Part shown: piece after piece, positions 17,068-26,547 of the stretch
Numbering within the stretch: position 1 is the stretch's first letter
How the letters are laid out: the number at the start of each line of letters is the position of its first letter
Origin: Flavobacterium pectinovorum
GTDB lineage: Bacteria; Bacteroidota; Bacteroidia; Flavobacteriales; Flavobacteriaceae
Direction of reading: 5' to 3'
Assembly: GCF_900142715.1 (NCBI RefSeq)
Contig: NZ_FRBX01000002.1
Coordinates: 372,001 to 436,000 of the forward strand
DNA: 64,000 nt
Position numbers and translations under genes: made by a program
Notes under the pieces: generated by a model
What the model was told of the DNA's origin: nothing
Database searches by the model: none
What the model saw: only the letters and a program-made list of their open reading frames with translations

Positions 17068-17418
17068 TTATTGTTCTTTATCTAAATCTTTGGCAGTTTT
17101 AAATCCGCCCAATAAGCCAACTCCGGCCATGATAAAAATGATTGAAGGATAAACAGCATCATCATCTAATGAAGTGTAAGTTGTAATTAATAAGGCAAGG
17201 AAAATTCCAACGCCGCTTCCTATTAATAAAAAAGCTAAATTCACAACAAAAACTTTCCAGGCAGAGCCTCCTTTTCCTGCCCCCTTCAAAAAGATACTGG
17301 CGTCAACGCCTTTTTCTATAAGCGCCATACGCTCTCTGTTTCTGGTTGAGAAAAAAAGATAGACAATCCCAAAGATCATCGCAAAAAGACTAACTGGTAT
17401 TAATACTTGTGGTCCCAT
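17068..17418 (-). CDS. DUF6249-like small membrane protein
   Basis: The 116-residue protein has three hydrophobic segments (about 5-23, 55-80 and 90-106). Between the first two is a cytoplasmic-looking RNRERMALIEKGVDAS segment, the hallmark of DUF6249 in Bacteroidota. Family members are often next to sigma-factor genes, but none is present here. It converges on rnhA through a shared terminator and stands alone, with 367 bp of gene-free DNA upstream. The family is recognised; the function is unknown. Confidence 0.75.
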   Translation of the reverse strand: MGPQVLIPVSLFAMIFGIVYLFFSTRNRERMALIEKGVDASIFLKGAGKGGSAWKVFVVNLAFLLIGSGVGIFLALLITTYTSLDDDAVYPSIIFIMAGVGLLGGFKTAKDLDKEQ

Positions 17419-17785
17419 AATTTTTATGTTTTTATAATTGATTGATACTCCATATGACGACAGCTTTTAAATCAAGGTTACAAGTTTTTTAAATAAATTC
17501 AATTTTTTAAATTCCATTACGAAGCCTCGGGATCAAAAGTGGCTGGTAATCAGTTTTATTTTATTGTTCTTAAAAAAACTTGCAACTGCGAGTTTGAAAG
17601 TATAATTTATTTATACTAAAAAATAATTAACAAGAAATAACTTATTTATTGTTTTTTGTTTTACATTTGAATTTTCAGACTCTATCCCAAAAATCAATTT
17701 TATTCTTTGAATGAAGAATTGAAAATGGACTTTCACCAAATTCATTTTCGTTCAAAAAATATTTATTCAAATAAATTGGTTTTTC
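17419..17785. other. Gene-free gap, 367 bp, between divergent genes
   Basis: It must contain promoters for the DUF6249 gene and the TonB-dependent receptor. A plus-strand TACATTTG (17662-17669) matches TAnnTTTG, but no TTG lies at the usual distance. Nothing else stands out. Confidence 0.45.
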
Positions 17786-20617
17786 ATGAGGAAAAAGTAC
17801 TTGATCTTTTTTATTTTATTGCCTTTCAGTCTGGTTTTTGCACAACAGGAAACAGTTATTTCCGGATTAGTACTTGATGCTAAAACGCAAAATCCATTAT
17901 CGAATGTTGTTGTAAGCATTCAAAATTCTTCCATTACAGAACTTACAAAACCAAACGGAAAATTCGAATTACATGTGGCACTGCAAGGACAGCAATTGCT
18001 TTTATTACGTAGTCAGGGCTATAAAGATTTGCTTTTAAAAATTAGCTCAAATCTGGGAATTGTTAATCTGGGAACATTGCAAATGGAAGAAAGTTTTTCT
18101 GATGAAATTCCGGGAACATTAATCACCTTATTAGAAAGTGATTTATCTGATGATAATAGCTCTTCTGAAATGACTTCAGGCCTTTTACAATCTTCAAAAG
18201 ATGCTTTTATGCAGGCTTCCGCTTTCAGTTGGGGTCAGGCCCGATTCAGGATTCGCGGTCTCGATAGCGAAAACGGAACTATGATGCTTAACGGAATGAC
18301 CATGAATAAATTATATGATGGCAGACCACAATGGAGCAATTGGGGAGGTTTGAACGATGTACTTCGAAATCAGGAATTCTCAATAGGAGCAGCTTCATCA
18401 GATTATACTTTTGGCGGAATATTAGGAACGCAGCAAATTTCGACAAGGGCTTCATTATACAGAAAAGGTGGCCGACTTTCGTTTTCAGGAAGCAATACAA
18501 GTTATAATTGGCGAGCCATTGGTACTTATGCCTCGGGAATGAATTCTCATGGTTGGGCTTTTGCTATTTCTGCAGGAAAACGTATTGGTAATGACGGTTA
18601 TTTTGACGGAACTAATTTTGATGCAGAATCGTTTTTTATAAGTGTCGAAAAGAAGTTAAACAATAAACACTCCCTAAACTTCACCGGATTTTATACACCA
18701 GGCTCACGCGGAAAAAACTCAGCTAATACTGATGAAGTTACACAATTGACAAACGAAAAATACAATTCGTATTGGGGTTTTCAGAATGGAGAAAAACGCA
18801 ATGCAAGAGTTAAAAAGATCGAAGAACCATTGTTGATGCTTAATCATTATTATAAAATAAATGAAAAAGCAAATTTGAACTCAGCCGTAATGTATCAGTT
18901 TGGAAAAGTAGGGAACAGTACAATTGATTATCAAAATACAAATAGTCCTGATCCAGTTTATTATAGAAAATTACCTAGTTATTATACTTCACTTTACGCA
19001 AAAGATAATGGCGAGTTTTCGGGAGAATTTACTCCGGATTATGAAAATGCCGAAAAAAGCAAAACTATATTTTTACAGAATTCTCAAATTAATTGGGATG
19101 AACTATATCGCGCAAATCAGAAATCAATAATAAACTCCCAAGGAATAATTACAGGTTATGAATCTGGGCAAAGCCATTATGTTTTATATGAAGACCGAAC
19201 GGATGATAAAACATTTGCAGCCAATACAAACCTGAATATTCAACTTACAGAAAACAGTGCTTTTGATGGTGGTATAACATTTCGGAATTTAAAATCACAT
19301 CAATTTCAATACCTTTTAGATTTACTCGGAGGGCAATATTTTGAAGATATTGATGCTTTTTATACTGGAAATGAAGCGCAATCAGATTTACAGAATCCAA
19401 ATCGTCGGGTAAAAGAAGGTGATACATATGGGTATAATTATAATTTTCTAGCCACAACAATTGAAGCTTTTACACAGTTTAAATTCAACTACAAAAAAAT
19501 TGATTTCTATTTGGCACAATCTTATTCTGTTTCAGATTATCAAAGAGAAGGATTGTACCAAAACGGAATTTATCCGACTACTTCTCTTGGGAAAAGTGAA
19601 AAAGTGAATTTTGAGAATTTTGGTTTCAAAGGCGGATTAACGTATAAAATTTCGGGAAAACAATGGTTGTTTTTTAACGGAATGCATCTTACAAGAGCCC
19701 CTTCGATTAGAAATACATTCTCAAATTCTCGTTTAAATAATTCAATTGTTGCAGGTATTGAAAATGAAAACATAAGTAGTGTTGAAGGGAATTATGTTTT
19801 TCGCTCACCTAAACTTAAAACAAGAATTACAGCGTATTATACTTTAATAGAAAACACAGCGAAAACTTCCTTTTTTTATGCCGAAGGGATTTTTGACAGA
19901 GGTGCAAGCTATAATAATACAGATGCTTTTGTGAGTCAGACATTGACGAGGCTTGATAAGAAGAACATTGGATTGGAACTGAGTTTTGAATATCAGATTT
20001 CATCAACATTAAAAACTACTTTATCTGCAGCTTACGGCAATTATACTTATGTAAGTAACCCGAATGTTTCGATAACAAATGATGCAGATGCAGCGAAAGG
20101 AGACAGGCAAACTTTTGATTTTGGAGAATCATATCTTAAAAATTATAAACAATCCGGAATGCCTCAACAAGCTTATTCATTAGGATTAGAATATCGTGAT
20201 CCTAAATTTTGGTGGCTTGCAGCGAATATTAACTATTTAACAGAAAGCTATATTGATGTTTCGCCAATTGCCAGAACAGCCAGGTTTTATAAAAACTCAA
20301 TAAGCGGACTTGTTTTTCCTGAAGCAACAGAAGAGCGGGCATCACAATTATTGAAACAAGAAAAATTTGACCCCATTTCATTACTCAATATATCAGGAGG
20401 TAAATCCTGGCGTATTTATGGCAAAAATATCGGACTTTTTATTAGTGTGAATAATGTTCTTGATTGCACTTATAAAACAGGAGGTTTTGAACAAGCCCGA
20501 AATGCCAATTTCAGAGCTCTTAATCAGGATATTTCAAGCGGAACACCATCGTTTGGGCCTAAATATTATTATGGATATGGAAGAACATATTTTGTCAATC
20601 TTGCCATCAATTTATAA
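17786..20617 (+). CDS. TonB-dependent receptor with N-terminal carboxypeptidase-like domain
   Basis: The 943-residue outer-membrane receptor has a signal peptide ending VFAQ (residue 19). Next comes a CarboxypepD_reg-like beta-sandwich (about 22-95, with ISGLVLDAKTQNPLSNVVV), then a plug (about 125-225, QARFRIRGLDSENGTMMLNG) and a long 22-strand barrel. It uses TonB energy to import an unidentified ligand. The plug is degenerate compared with SusC and there is no SusD gene, so it is not a classical polysaccharide locus. A DUF5689 lipoprotein gene follows after 21 bp and is presumably its surface partner. Confidence 0.9.
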   Translation: MRKKYLIFFILLPFSLVFAQQETVISGLVLDAKTQNPLSNVVVSIQNSSITELTKPNGKFELHVALQGQQLLLLRSQGYKDLLLKISSNLGIVNLGTLQMEESFSDEIPGTLITLLESDLSDDNSSSEMTSGLLQSSKDAFMQASAFSWGQARFRIRGLDSENGTMMLNGMTMNKLYDGRPQWSNWGGLNDVLRNQEFSIGAASSDYTFGGILGTQQISTRASLYRKGGRLSFSGSNTSYNWRAIGTYASGMNSHGWAFAISAGKRIGNDGYFDGTNFDAESFFISVEKKLNNKHSLNFTGFYTPGSRGKNSANTDEVTQLTNEKYNSYWGFQNGEKRNARVKKIEEPLLMLNHYYKINEKANLNSAVMYQFGKVGNSTIDYQNTNSPDPVYYRKLPSYYTSLYAKDNGEFSGEFTPDYENAEKSKTIFLQNSQINWDELYRANQKSIINSQGIITGYESGQSHYVLYEDRTDDKTFAANTNLNIQLTENSAFDGGITFRNLKSHQFQYLLDLLGGQYFEDIDAFYTGNEAQSDLQNPNRRVKEGDTYGYNYNFLATTIEAFTQFKFNYKKIDFYLAQSYSVSDYQREGLYQNGIYPTTSLGKSEKVNFENFGFKGGLTYKISGKQWLFFNGMHLTRAPSIRNTFSNSRLNNSIVAGIENENISSVEGNYVFRSPKLKTRITAYYTLIENTAKTSFFYAEGIFDRGASYNNTDAFVSQTLTRLDKKNIGLELSFEYQISSTLKTTLSAAYGNYTYVSNPNVSITNDADAAKGDRQTFDFGESYLKNYKQSGMPQQAYSLGLEYRDPKFWWLAANINYLTESYIDVSPIARTARFYKNSISGLVFPEATEERASQLLKQEKFDPISLLNISGGKSWRIYGKNIGLFISVNNVLDCTYKTGGFEQARNANFRALNQDISSGTPSFGPKYYYGYGRTYFVNLAINL

Positions 20618-20638
20618 AACTTAAAAAACAGATTCTTT

Positions 20639-21994
20639 ATGAAAAACAGATTTTTAAATTCATTTTTCGCATCATTTTTCCTCATTTTTTGTTCTTGTAG
20701 CAGTGAGGTAGAAATCCCTAAATTAGGTTGCACACAGCCGGATATAACAATAAATCAAACAGTTGAAAAGGTTAAAAATATATCAGGATCAACTCCTAAA
20801 GTATATAGTTACGATGATGTGATCGAGGCTTACGTTGTATCAAGTGATGAAGGTGGGAATTTTTTTAAAACAATTTCCTTTCAAACATTAGCCACAGACA
20901 AAATACCAGCAACAGGATTTAGTACGCCCGTTGATGTAACAAACACTTACATAGATTTTCGCATCGGAAATAAAGTTTACATAAAACTTAAAGATCAATT
21001 TACAGATTCGTATTATGGTGCGTTGCGTATTGGAAGTTTATATGTAAGTAACGCAGGCGACCCAACGATTGGAAGAATTTCGCAAAATGATTATAAAAAT
21101 GTTCTGAATGCTTCCTGTAACGTTATTGAAGAAGATCAGTTAGTACAGCAAATTTCGATAGAAGAAGCAATAAATGAGAGCAGATTAAATACATTAATAG
21201 AGTTAAAAGATGTTCAGTTTGCAGAAGCCGCAATTGGCAGACATTATTTTGAGGAATCGAATAATGTAGGCGGTGCTACTAACTGGAATTTAAGTGATAA
21301 AACAGGAAATCAGCTTATTTTTAGAACTAGCAGTTATGCCAATTTCGCCAGTAATATTGTGCCCGATGGAAGTGGAAAAGTTCGTGGTATATTGACAAAA
21401 TTTGGTTCAGATTATCAGTTAATGCCCAGATTCGCAACTGATATTGTAATGACAGGAAAGAGAAGCGTTCCGTTCTTTTCAGAAGATTTTCAAACGGTAA
21501 AAAACAATGTCAATTTTGCTCTTGCTGGTTGGAGTAATATTGTAGAAAAAGCATCAAAGTTGTGGAAAAGTATGCTGTATGCCGGTAACGGATATGCTGA
21601 GTTTAATACTACGAGTACAACTGCTGCAGAAAATATTGCATGGCTTGTTTCTCCTAAAATTAATATGGAAGGTTATAAAAATGCAGTCTTATCTTTTAGA
21701 AGTGCTCAACATGATTTAAAAGTAGATTCACCTTTGAACTCTTTAGAAGTTTATGTGTCAGCCAATTTTGACGGATCAAGTATTAGCAAAGCAAAATGGA
21801 CAAAATTAGAAGCCAGATTTCCTTCGTTGTCATCGCCGGCTCGTGAATTTATGAGCTCAGGAGGAATTGATTTATCTGCTTATTCGGGTAATATTAATAT
21901 TGCTTTTAAATACATTGGTTCTGGTAAAGACAAAACGCTTAATGGTGCTTTTATGGTGGATGATGTTAAGATTTTTGGAGAAAAGGAAGAATAA
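20639..21994 (+). CDS. DUF5689 lipoprotein with C-terminal choice-of-anchor-like domain
   Basis: The 451-residue protein has a lipoprotein signal (FCSC, Cys about 20). Residues about 50-270 match DUF5689, a beta-rich OB-like domain of Bacteroidota (VIEAYVVSSDEGGNFFKTI near 62-80). Residues about 280-448 resemble the choice-of-anchor J domain: FFSEDFQTVKNN at its start, WLVSPKINMEGYKNAVLSF, and a closing GAFMVDDVKIFGE. Such proteins are usually partners of the adjacent TonB-dependent receptor, here 21 bp upstream. The ligand is unknown. The absence of the frequent endonuclease/phosphatase neighbour is worth noting. Confidence 0.8.
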   Translation: MKNRFLNSFFASFFLIFCSCSSEVEIPKLGCTQPDITINQTVEKVKNISGSTPKVYSYDDVIEAYVVSSDEGGNFFKTISFQTLATDKIPATGFSTPVDVTNTYIDFRIGNKVYIKLKDQFTDSYYGALRIGSLYVSNAGDPTIGRISQNDYKNVLNASCNVIEEDQLVQQISIEEAINESRLNTLIELKDVQFAEAAIGRHYFEESNNVGGATNWNLSDKTGNQLIFRTSSYANFASNIVPDGSGKVRGILTKFGSDYQLMPRFATDIVMTGKRSVPFFSEDFQTVKNNVNFALAGWSNIVEKASKLWKSMLYAGNGYAEFNTTSTTAAENIAWLVSPKINMEGYKNAVLSFRSAQHDLKVDSPLNSLEVYVSANFDGSSISKAKWTKLEARFPSLSSPAREFMSSGGIDLSAYSGNINIAFKYIGSGKDKTLNGAFMVDDVKIFGEKEE

Positions 21995-22123
21995 GTTTTT
22001 TAATAGTGAAATTAATTGACTGATTTCTAGTTGATTTGGTAAAAAAGTATAGTTTTTAAACTACAAACTGTTAAAATTTGATAGAATTTTGTATTTTGGT
22101 CATCCCAAATTGATACAAATACT

Positions 22124-22990
22124 ATGAAAACCTATTTTATTGCCATCATAATGATGGTTTTTCCATGCTTAGTGCAAAGTCAGGATCAGGACAAACCTGT
22201 TCAATTAAAACAGATTAACATTGTAAAAACAAATTACCAAAACTTTAAAGACGGTGAAATTGTAAACAAAACAGTCGTGTTTAAAGATGGTAAAATTCAA
22301 ACAATTACTACTTCAGATGTTGTGCAGCATTTCTTTTATAACCCAAAAGGATTGTTGGATATGACAGTAAAAGACAAAGTAGGAAGCGATTGGAAAGAAG
22401 TTGTAAATTACACCTATAATGCTGATAACAACATTACAAAATTTGTAAAAAAATATCAGGAAGGCAGTGATTATATTACAAAGACTGTAACTTTTACTTA
22501 TGAAGGAGCAAGAATAAAAGTAATCACTAAAAAAAGTACCAATCACCAGAATATTCTTGAAGACATTGAATATATTGTTGAAAACGGAATTATTGTAAGA
22601 CGTACTTCCCGTGATAGAAATAAAGCAATTATTGGTAAAATCGAGTATGCTTACACCAATGATAATGTTGTAAGACACAGAGGTTTGGTTGGAGATAAAA
22701 TATCTAAAACCTTTACTTTTGATGACAAAAAATCTGTAGATGGCTTAATCGTTCAGAATTTATTTGGTGATAATTACAAAGTAATTGTTCCAATGATTTC
22801 TTATCACGAAGAAGAATTTGCTTTTGAATCAATTTCATACAATAATGAGACAAATTTTAGTCCTTCATCGACAGTTTTGGTTGGTGTAAGCAAAAAATAT
22901 AAATACAATAAATTAAATTTTCCAATCTCTTGTTCTCAACTTGAAGAGAACGGAATTGTAAAGACAGAAAAGACTTTTATTTACGAATAA
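22124..22990 (+). CDS. Secreted protein of unknown function with YD-like repeats
   Basis: The 288-residue protein has a signal peptide ending LVQSQ (about residue 19). The rest consists of repeated beta hairpins with a Y-N/D-x-x-G/N pattern (FFYNPKGLLDMTVKDK, YTYNADNNITKFVKKY, KYKYNKLNFPISC), reminiscent of RHS/YD repeats but too short for a toxin. I do not recognise a named family. It stands alone between the receptor pair and hflX and ends with a hairpin terminator at 23014-23077. It probably acts in the periplasm or on the surface. Confidence 0.6.
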   Translation: MKTYFIAIIMMVFPCLVQSQDQDKPVQLKQINIVKTNYQNFKDGEIVNKTVVFKDGKIQTITTSDVVQHFFYNPKGLLDMTVKDKVGSDWKEVVNYTYNADNNITKFVKKYQEGSDYITKTVTFTYEGARIKVITKKSTNHQNILEDIEYIVENGIIVRRTSRDRNKAIIGKIEYAYTNDNVVRHRGLVGDKISKTFTFDDKKSVDGLIVQNLFGDNYKVIVPMISYHEEEFAFESISYNNETNFSPSSTVLVGVSKKYKYNKLNFPISCSQLEENGIVKTEKTFIYE

Positions 22991-23013
22991 ACAGACTTTT
23001 AAAATAGACTTTT

Positions 23014-23077
23014 AACCATTTAAAAGTTAAGTTTCATTTAGAATAAACTCTTTATGAATCTTAATTTCTAAATGGTT
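23014..23077 (+). terminator. Terminator after the YD-like gene
   Basis: Arms AACCATTTA (from 23014) and TAAATGGTT (to 23077) enclose an inner AAGTTAAG / CTTAATTT pair. TTATTTTTTAT follows on the plus strand. Confidence 0.6.
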
Positions 23078-23155
23078 TTATTTTTTATAAAAAGTCAAAT
23101 TCTTAAATAGAACTTAAAAACAGAATTCTATAAGCGTTAGTAGCTTACAAATCAT

Positions 23156-23163
23156 TAAATTTG
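23156..23163 (+). promoter_or_regulatory. Candidate -7 element of hflX promoter
   Basis: TAAATTTG is an exact TAnnTTTG match 17 bp before the hflX start. No clear TTG lies at the expected -33 distance. Confidence 0.45.
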
Positions 23164-23179
23164 CACCTTATTCAAAGCT

Positions 23180-24424
23180 ATGTTAGAAAAAGAAGTTATA
23201 AATTTTGAAAGAACAGCCATTGTAGGTATTGTTACTCAAAATCAAAGTGAAGAAAAACTAAACGAATATCTTGACGAATTAGAGTTTTTGACATTTACCG
23301 CTGGTGGTGAAGTTATTAAACGTTTTTCGCAAAAAATGGAACGTCCGAATCCTAAGACTTTTATGGGTACGGGTAAAATTGAAGAAATCAATCTTTTTGT
23401 AAAAGAAAACGACATATCGACTCTAATTTTTGATGATGAATTATCGCCATCTCAACAAAAGAATATTTCCAAAATTATTGATTGTAAAATATTAGACAGA
23501 ACCAATTTGATCCTGGATATTTTTGCACAAAGAGCCGAAAGCTCTTATGCAAGAACACAGGTAGAGTTGGCGCAATGTATCTATTTATTACCAAGACTTT
23601 CCGGTTTATGGACACACCTTGAGCGTCAAAAAGGAGGTATTGGTATGCGTGGTCCCGGTGAAACTGAGATTGAAACGGATAGACGTATTGTACGTGACAG
23701 GATTTCGTTGTTAAAGGAAAAAATCAAAACAATCGATAAACAAATGGGGGTTCAGCGTAGTAATCGCGGTGCGATGGTGCGTGTGGCCCTGGTTGGTTAT
23801 ACCAATGTTGGGAAATCGACTTTGATGAATGCGATTGGTAAAAGCGATGTGTTTGTTGAGAATAAATTATTTGCAACTCTTGATACAACAGTTCGAAAAG
23901 TGGTGATTAAAAACTTACCATTCTTATTGTCAGATACGGTTGGATTTATTAGAAAATTACCAACGCAATTGGTTGATTCTTTTAAAAGTACACTTGATGA
24001 GGTTCGCGAAGCCGATTTGTTGTTGCACATTGTAGATATTTCACATCCCGATTTTGAGGATCATATCGAATCTGTAAACCAGACTTTGCAGGATATTAAA
24101 GCTCATGAAAAACCTGTTATTATGGTTTTTAATAAAATTGATGCTTACAAACATTTGACCATTGATGAGGATGATTTAATGACGGAGAAAACCCCAAGAC
24201 ATTACACGCTCGACGAATGGAAAGCAACATGGATGCATCGTTTAGGTGAAGATAATGCCTTGTTTATTTCGGCTACCAATAAAGAGAATTTTGAGGAATT
24301 TAGAGAACGTGTTTATGAAGCTGTTCGCCAGATTCATATTACGAGATTCCCTTATAATAAGTTCTTGTATCCGGATTATAAAGATGCAATCGAAAAAGAA
24401 GAACAAGAACAAGATGAAGAATAA
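23180..24424 (+). CDS. hflX: GTPase HflX
   Basis: The 414-residue GTPase binds the 50S ribosomal subunit and rescues or splits stalled ribosomes, especially under stress. The N-terminal HflX domain (about 15-190) contains NPKTFMGTGKIEE and the glycine-rich GGIGMRGPGETEIETDRR. The G domain has G1 GYTNVGKST (206-214), a TT of G2 (LDTTVRK), G3 DTVGF, and G4 NKID. An acidic Glu/Gln-rich tail ends the protein. It has its own candidate promoter and is not in an obvious operon. Confidence 0.95.
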   Translation: MLEKEVINFERTAIVGIVTQNQSEEKLNEYLDELEFLTFTAGGEVIKRFSQKMERPNPKTFMGTGKIEEINLFVKENDISTLIFDDELSPSQQKNISKIIDCKILDRTNLILDIFAQRAESSYARTQVELAQCIYLLPRLSGLWTHLERQKGGIGMRGPGETEIETDRRIVRDRISLLKEKIKTIDKQMGVQRSNRGAMVRVALVGYTNVGKSTLMNAIGKSDVFVENKLFATLDTTVRKVVIKNLPFLLSDTVGFIRKLPTQLVDSFKSTLDEVREADLLLHIVDISHPDFEDHIESVNQTLQDIKAHEKPVIMVFNKIDAYKHLTIDEDDLMTEKTPRHYTLDEWKATWMHRLGEDNALFISATNKENFEEFRERVYEAVRQIHITRFPYNKFLYPDYKDAIEKEEQEQDEE

Positions 24425-24439
24425 ATAAAATTTTTTATT

Positions 24440-24579
24440 GCAAAGAACGCAAAGATTTTATATTAAAGATCTCATAAAACATAAAGTTCGCAAAGCTAAA
24501 TCAACATATAGCTTTGCGAACTTTTTTATAAAACAAAAGTGTCTTAACAAAAATAACCTTTGCGATCTTTGCGGTAAAT
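24440..24579. repeat. Nested CTTTGCG palindromic intergenic repeat
   Basis: An outer pair (GCAAAGAACGCAAAGA at the left, TCTTTGCGGTAAA at the right) encloses a perfect inner hairpin AAAGTTCGCAAAGCT (24483-24497) / AGCTTTGCGAACTTT (24510-24524). The inner stem is followed by T runs and can terminate hflX. The same family recurs at 30660-30765. Confidence 0.75.
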
Positions 24580-24589
24580 TTCAAATAAA

Positions 24590-25540
24590 TTAAAATCCGA
24601 AATTAATTCCTAAACCAAATACTTCTCTGGTTTGAAAACCCTGAAAAGCATTATCATCATAAATGGCCTGGAATGATAAATTAGCCGATAAATATTTATT
24701 TACTTTCATGACAATATTTAATGAGTAATCAATATCTACATTTTGTGGATCTTCAAGATAATTTGAATATAAGTTTAAAGTGTTTTCGGCAGTTACGTTG
24801 GTCATTATAGCCAATTTATAATAAAGGGAAGAATAGAAACCTAATTCGTAACGCATAGTTTTATTGGCATCAACTCCAAAATAATCTCCGTCTACATAGG
24901 GTAAACCAGTTTTCTGATCAATTCCGGATGTGTAAGCACCGTCTACAAAGGTTAATTTTGATGTTAACGGGGCAAAATTTATTTTTAAGTTAGCATCTTT
25001 TGTCCAGTAAATACCGGGACCTGTTGTAAGATAACCAGGAGACATAAATTTGGTGCTTTCGGTTCTTATTTCTTTACCATTTTCATCCTGACCATAAATA
25101 TATCCTGTGGTAAATTGCGTTCTAAAATTCAGAAAATAAGAATAATACCATTGACCAAAGGCTTTTTTACCAACAATTGAATTTATTTCTAAGCGGTCAT
25201 CTGTTTTTTTTTCGAAATCAGCATTTCTGGTTTGCAGAAGTCCATATGAAGCTAAAATTTTGTTGTCCCAGGTTAAATCATCTTTTTTGTAGTTGAAATC
25301 GTAGTTGATTCCAAGCGTCCCTGAGAAGCTGTCTTCTCCTCCGGCTATCCAGTTATTGAAACTTGATTGATTTAATAAAAGCGATACAGTTCCTTTGGTT
25401 TTCCAGCCTTCGCCTTCAATAGTATCATTTATTTTTTTTACTGCTTTTTCGGTATTTTGAATTAATTCCTTTTCAGTATTTTGGGCCTGAGCAAAAGTAA
25501 AGTTTAATAAAATGAAGGCTAATAACGTTATCTTTCTCAT
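24590..25540 (-). CDS. DUF3078 domain protein
   Basis: The 316-residue protein has a signal peptide ending AQAQ (residue 20) and a beta-rich body. The motif LNQSSFNNWIAGGEDSFSGT (about 54-73) is the DUF3078 signature, and the C-terminal VFGLGINFGF resembles an outer-membrane strand. It is probably a small barrel or barrel-associated protein of unknown role. It is the last gene on the suf side, 79 bp after DUF2480, but a -7 element in that gap suggests it also has its own promoter. Confidence 0.85.
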   Translation of the reverse strand: MRKITLLAFILLNFTFAQAQNTEKELIQNTEKAVKKINDTIEGEGWKTKGTVSLLLNQSSFNNWIAGGEDSFSGTLGINYDFNYKKDDLTWDNKILASYGLLQTRNADFEKKTDDRLEINSIVGKKAFGQWYYSYFLNFRTQFTTGYIYGQDENGKEIRTESTKFMSPGYLTTGPGIYWTKDANLKINFAPLTSKLTFVDGAYTSGIDQKTGLPYVDGDYFGVDANKTMRYELGFYSSLYYKLAIMTNVTAENTLNLYSNYLEDPQNVDIDYSLNIVMKVNKYLSANLSFQAIYDDNAFQGFQTREVFGLGINFGF

Positions 25541-25565
25541 CGTATCTAGTTTAAGTGTATATTAA

Positions 25566-25573
25566 CAAATATA
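25566..25573 (-). promoter_or_regulatory. Candidate -7 element for the DUF3078 gene
   Basis: The minus strand reads TATATTTG, an exact TAnnTTTG match 25 bp before the start codon. The -33 element is not clear. Confidence 0.5.
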
Positions 25574-25619
25574 CTAAAAACCGTAGAAAAGTTAAGGATT
25601 TATTAAGCGGAAAAGAAAG

Positions 25620-26129
25620 TTATTTCTTAGATTCTTTGTATAAAGGTACCGCAGAACATGCTTCTCCGTACATAATACTTCTGGCAAATGGCTGCAAATA
25701 TGTAGTCGCCAAAATATAAGCACGCATAGGAACAGGTTTTCTGGAACAGCCTTTTACAATTACGGGTTTGTTTTTGTATGCCGAATAATCTATTGTAGGT
25801 AAAATTTCTTCGTATAAACTTCCGTCAAGATCTTCGATAGTTCCGTTAACTACTTTTTTGGCATAAGGAGCCAATTGTACTGCCACTAAAATTAAAGCCC
25901 AAGCTGGAATAATAGCATCTGTACTGCAATGAACAGCAACGTATTGATCCTGATATTGCGACCAATCATGATTTTTTAAATGCTCTCTAAAGTCTTTTTC
26001 TTTCAATAAAAAACCTTCTAAAAGCCATTGTGAAATATCGATTTGCACACGATGTCCTTTTGGATAATAATCCTCAAGATCAAAAACTTCCAAAGCGCTA
26101 TTAGCGACTTTATTGATAATTTCTTCCAT
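25620..26129 (-). CDS. DUF2480 family protein
   Basis: The 169-residue cytoplasmic protein matches DUF2480, a Bacteroidota family that travels with suf genes. Conserved stretches include LEDYYPKGHRVQIDISQWLL (20-39), VAVHCSTDAIIPAWA and VIVKGCSRKPVPMRAYI. The two conserved Cys (in VHCSTD and KGCSRK) are suggestive of a role linked to iron-sulfur work, but this is inference. It follows the DUF59 gene by 75 bp, the gap being filled by an inverted repeat. Confidence 0.87.
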   Translation of the reverse strand: MEEIINKVANSALEVFDLEDYYPKGHRVQIDISQWLLEGFLLKEKDFREHLKNHDWSQYQDQYVAVHCSTDAIIPAWALILVAVQLAPYAKKVVNGTIEDLDGSLYEEILPTIDYSAYKNKPVIVKGCSRKPVPMRAYILATTYLQPFARSIMYGEACSAVPLYKESKK

Positions 26130-26140
26130 ATTAAAAGTTA

Positions 26141-26199
26141 GTTTCAGGTTTCAAGTTTCAGGTTCCGTAATGTGAACCCTGAAACTTGAAACTTGGAAC
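26141..26199. repeat. TTTCAAGTTTCAGG inverted repeat
   Basis: Left arm GTTTCAGGTTTCAAGTTTCA and its near-complement at the right (TGAAACTTGAAACTTGGAAC) are separated by a short loop. It fills the gap between the DUF59 and DUF2480 genes and could form an mRNA hairpin inside the operon. Confidence 0.65.
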
Positions 26200-26204
26200 A
26201 TTTT

Positions 26205-26528
26205 TTAAAGCATTCCTAATTCTAATTTTGCTTCTTCGCTCATTAAATCTTTACTCCAAGGCGGATCAAAAGTAATTTCAACATCAACATCTTTAATATG
26301 TTCTATTGTTTTTACCTTTTCTTCCACTTCTCTCGGTAAACTTTCGGCAACCGGGCAGTTTGGAGATGTTAACGTCATTAAGATTTTTACTTCATAATCT
26401 GTATTCACCATTACATCGTAAATTAATCCTAATTCGTAAATATCAACAGGAATCTCAGGATCATAAATGCCTTTTAAAACTTTTACAATTGATTCTCCTA
26501 ATTCGTTTGTGTCTATTTCTTGTTCCAT
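26205..26528 (-). CDS. SUF-associated DUF59/MIP18 family protein
   Basis: The 107-residue protein is the SufT/MIP18-like member of the suf cluster and helps mature or deliver iron-sulfur clusters. I start at the ATG at 26528; an upstream in-frame extension falls in a repeat. The core motif IYDPEIPVDIYELGLIYDV and the reactive segment LTSPNCPVAESLP (Cys about 62) are canonical, as is DPPWSKDLMSEEAK. It lies 106 bp downstream of sufE, with a palindromic repeat between. Confidence 0.93.
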   Translation of the reverse strand: MEQEIDTNELGESIVKVLKGIYDPEIPVDIYELGLIYDVMVNTDYEVKILMTLTSPNCPVAESLPREVEEKVKTIEHIKDVDVEITFDPPWSKDLMSEEAKLELGML

Positions 26529-26547
26529 AATTTTGTTTGTATTTTTC

